Shown: positions 63,086 through 64,000 of the stretch, one piece after another
Layout: each line of letters opens with the position of its first letter
Numbering within the stretch: the stretch's first letter is position 1
Source of the DNA: an uncultured Gelidibacter sp.
GTDB lineage: Bacteria > Bacteroidota > Bacteroidia > Flavobacteriales > Flavobacteriaceae
Assembly: GCF_947500795.1 (NCBI RefSeq)
Contig: NZ_CANMTE010000002.1
Coordinates: forward strand, 310,001-374,000
Length of the DNA stretch: 64,000 bases
Direction: 5' to 3'
Position numbers and translations under genes: made by a program
Notes under the pieces: generated by a model
Databases searched by the model: none
What the model was told of the DNA's origin: nothing
What the model saw: only the letters and a program-made list of their open reading frames with translations

Positions 63086-63093
63086 TATTTTTG
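63086..63093 (+). promoter_or_regulatory. Candidate -7 element for the MFS gene
   Basis: TATTTTTG matches TAnnTTTG, 59 bases before the ATG at 63153. The -33 element is not found at standard spacing. Confidence 0.3.
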
Positions 63094-63152
63094 CATTCAA
63101 TTAAATAACCTTTAAGGATGAACAATCCTGTATCTCGAAAGGACTGAAGCTC

Positions 63153-64000
63153 ATGCAGAAAGAAAAAACCAAGAAGGATCCATACGCTGCGCTTCGCATT
63201 AAGGAATTCAATATATTCTTATTAGTTCGTTTTGCACTTGTTTTTGCTTGGTCCATGCAGTTTATTGTAATTGAATGGCAAGTATATTCCATAACAAAAG
63301 ATCCGTTGTCTCTAGGTCTTATTGGACTTATGGAAATTATTCCAGCCTTGTCAATGGCGCTGTTTGCGGGACATATTGTAGATCAAAATGAAAAACGCGG
63401 CCTGCTCATCAAATGCATAATCGGGTTTTCAGTGATCAGTTTTGGATTGTTTTTACTGACTTGGCCTTTAGTAGTTGGCAACTGGTCTACCAATTCAATT
63501 CTCTACAGTATTTATGCCTTGGTGTTTATGGGCGGGTTGGTGCGCGCCTTTATCGGACCGAGTGTATTTTCTTTAATCGCTTTAATCGTTCCTAAAAAAC
63601 TATACCCAAATGCAGCTACATGGAGCAGTTCCACTTGGCAAGTAGCCTCCGTTTTAGGACCTGCATTAGCGGGCTTTAGCATCAGTTGGATTGGTGTGCA
63701 TTGGTCTATGTGCTTGATTATGGGGTTTGCATTATTGGCGTTGATCAACTTGCTTCGTATTTCTAAAAAGCCAATTTTGAATCCGAAAATCGGCGAGCCT
63801 ATGATGCAGAGTTTAAAGGAAGGCGTCAAGTTTGTATTTAAAACAAAAGCGGTATTGGGAGCCTTAACCTTAGATATGGTGGCAGTACTCTTTGGAGGCG
63901 CCATAGCTTTGTTACCTATTTTTGCACAAGATATTTTAAAAGTTGGTTCAGAAGGATTTGGTGTGCTAAGAGCAGCGCCAGCTGTAGGAGCGTTCCTAAC
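63153..64000 (+). CDS. MFS transporter, N-terminal part (cut by window edge)
   Basis: About 282 codons are inside the window and the frame runs past the right edge. The ATG at 63153 is preceded by GAAAGGA, a possible ribosome-binding site. It shows alternating hydrophobic helices (FALVFAWSMQFIVIEWQVYSI and later) and GHIVDQNEKRG in the TM2-TM3 loop, which matches the MFS motif A region. The sequence is close to the EntS/MFS_3 group of putative multidrug or siderophore exporters. Substrate unknown. Confidence 0.85.
   Translation, partial: MQKEKTKKDPYAALRIKEFNIFLLVRFALVFAWSMQFIVIEWQVYSITKDPLSLGLIGLMEIIPALSMALFAGHIVDQNEKRGLLIKCIIGFSVISFGLFLLTWPLVVGNWSTNSILYSIYALVFMGGLVRAFIGPSVFSLIALIVPKKLYPNAATWSSSTWQVASVLGPALAGFSISWIGVHWSMCLIMGFALLALINLLRISKKPILNPKIGEPMMQSLKEGVKFVFKTKAVLGALTLDMVAVLFGGAIALLPIFAQDILKVGSEGFGVLRAAPAVGAFL

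Noticed and set aside
1-64000. CRISPR arrays, IS elements, tRNA genes or phage genes
   Set aside because: I looked for regularly spaced direct repeats, transposase motifs, tRNA-like cloverleaf arms and phage structural genes and found none I could support.

Overview
This 64 kb window is chromosomal DNA of a Bacteroidota bacterium, almost certainly a member of the Flavobacteriaceae. The evidence is the low GC content, the AT-rich regions upstream of start codons, promoter sequences of the TTTG / TAnnTTTG type, and many flavobacterial families, including a tyrosine-ammonia-lyase pigment operon. I saw no rRNA, tRNA, CRISPR array, insertion sequence or phage gene. Both window edges cut a gene: gltD on the left and an MFS transporter on the right.

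Layout. Positions 1-9.9 kb hold central metabolism on the minus strand: gltD (partial), gltB, ppc and an SLC13-type transporter. A 1235-residue lipoprotein follows, joining a phosphoesterase-like domain to an outer-membrane barrel. Positions 13.8-33.4 kb form one tightly packed 20-gene minus-strand operon of the aryl polyene/flexirubin type. It contains a tyrosine ammonia-lyase, a ketoreductase, two dehydratases, three active-site-complete or partner ketosynthases (two active, one chain-length-factor-like), a half ketosynthase, an ACP, a thioesterase, an acyltransferase, a methyltransferase, a LolA-like carrier, an MMPL exporter, a glycosyltransferase-DUF2062 fusion, a deacetylase, a CoA-ligase-like enzyme, a JmjC-type oxygenase, a C45 lipoprotein acyltransferase and a hydrolase. 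A flavin enzyme of the halogenase/monooxygenase superfamily is transcribed divergently from it at 33.5 kb.

Positions 35-43.5 kb are housekeeping genes: ribE, pdxA, the yceD-rpmF pair, fabH-accB-accC (initiation of fatty-acid synthesis), a DAO-type oxidase, mtgA and a Gre-like gene. Positions 43.6-50.1 kb hold a second specialised-lipid locus on the plus strand. It has a flavoprotein, a methyltransferase, a type III polyketide synthase, a FabI-like reductase, a FabZ-like dehydratase, a ketosynthase, an ACP and a phosphopantetheinyl transferase. This looks like a type III PKS with its own type II chain-building enzymes, and I judge it the most interesting part of the window. From 50 kb onward come an ABC ATPase, a prolyl oligopeptidase lipoprotein, asd, mscL, alr-tdk, an unknown gene with rsmI, a glutathione-reductase-like flavoprotein, a uracil-DNA glycosylase, an OsmC protein, recJ and the partial MFS gene.

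How they may work together. Tyrosine deamination would give 4-coumarate as the starter for a conjugated polyene, which is built on an ACP and moved to the outer membrane by the MMPL and LolA-like proteins. True flexirubins are esters of such a polyene with a dialkylresorcinol made by DarA/DarB. No DarA/DarB pair is visible here. The type III PKS locus 12 kb away is a candidate source of a phenolic lipid, but whether the two loci cooperate is inference only. accB, accC and fabH lie between them and supply general fatty-acid precursors.
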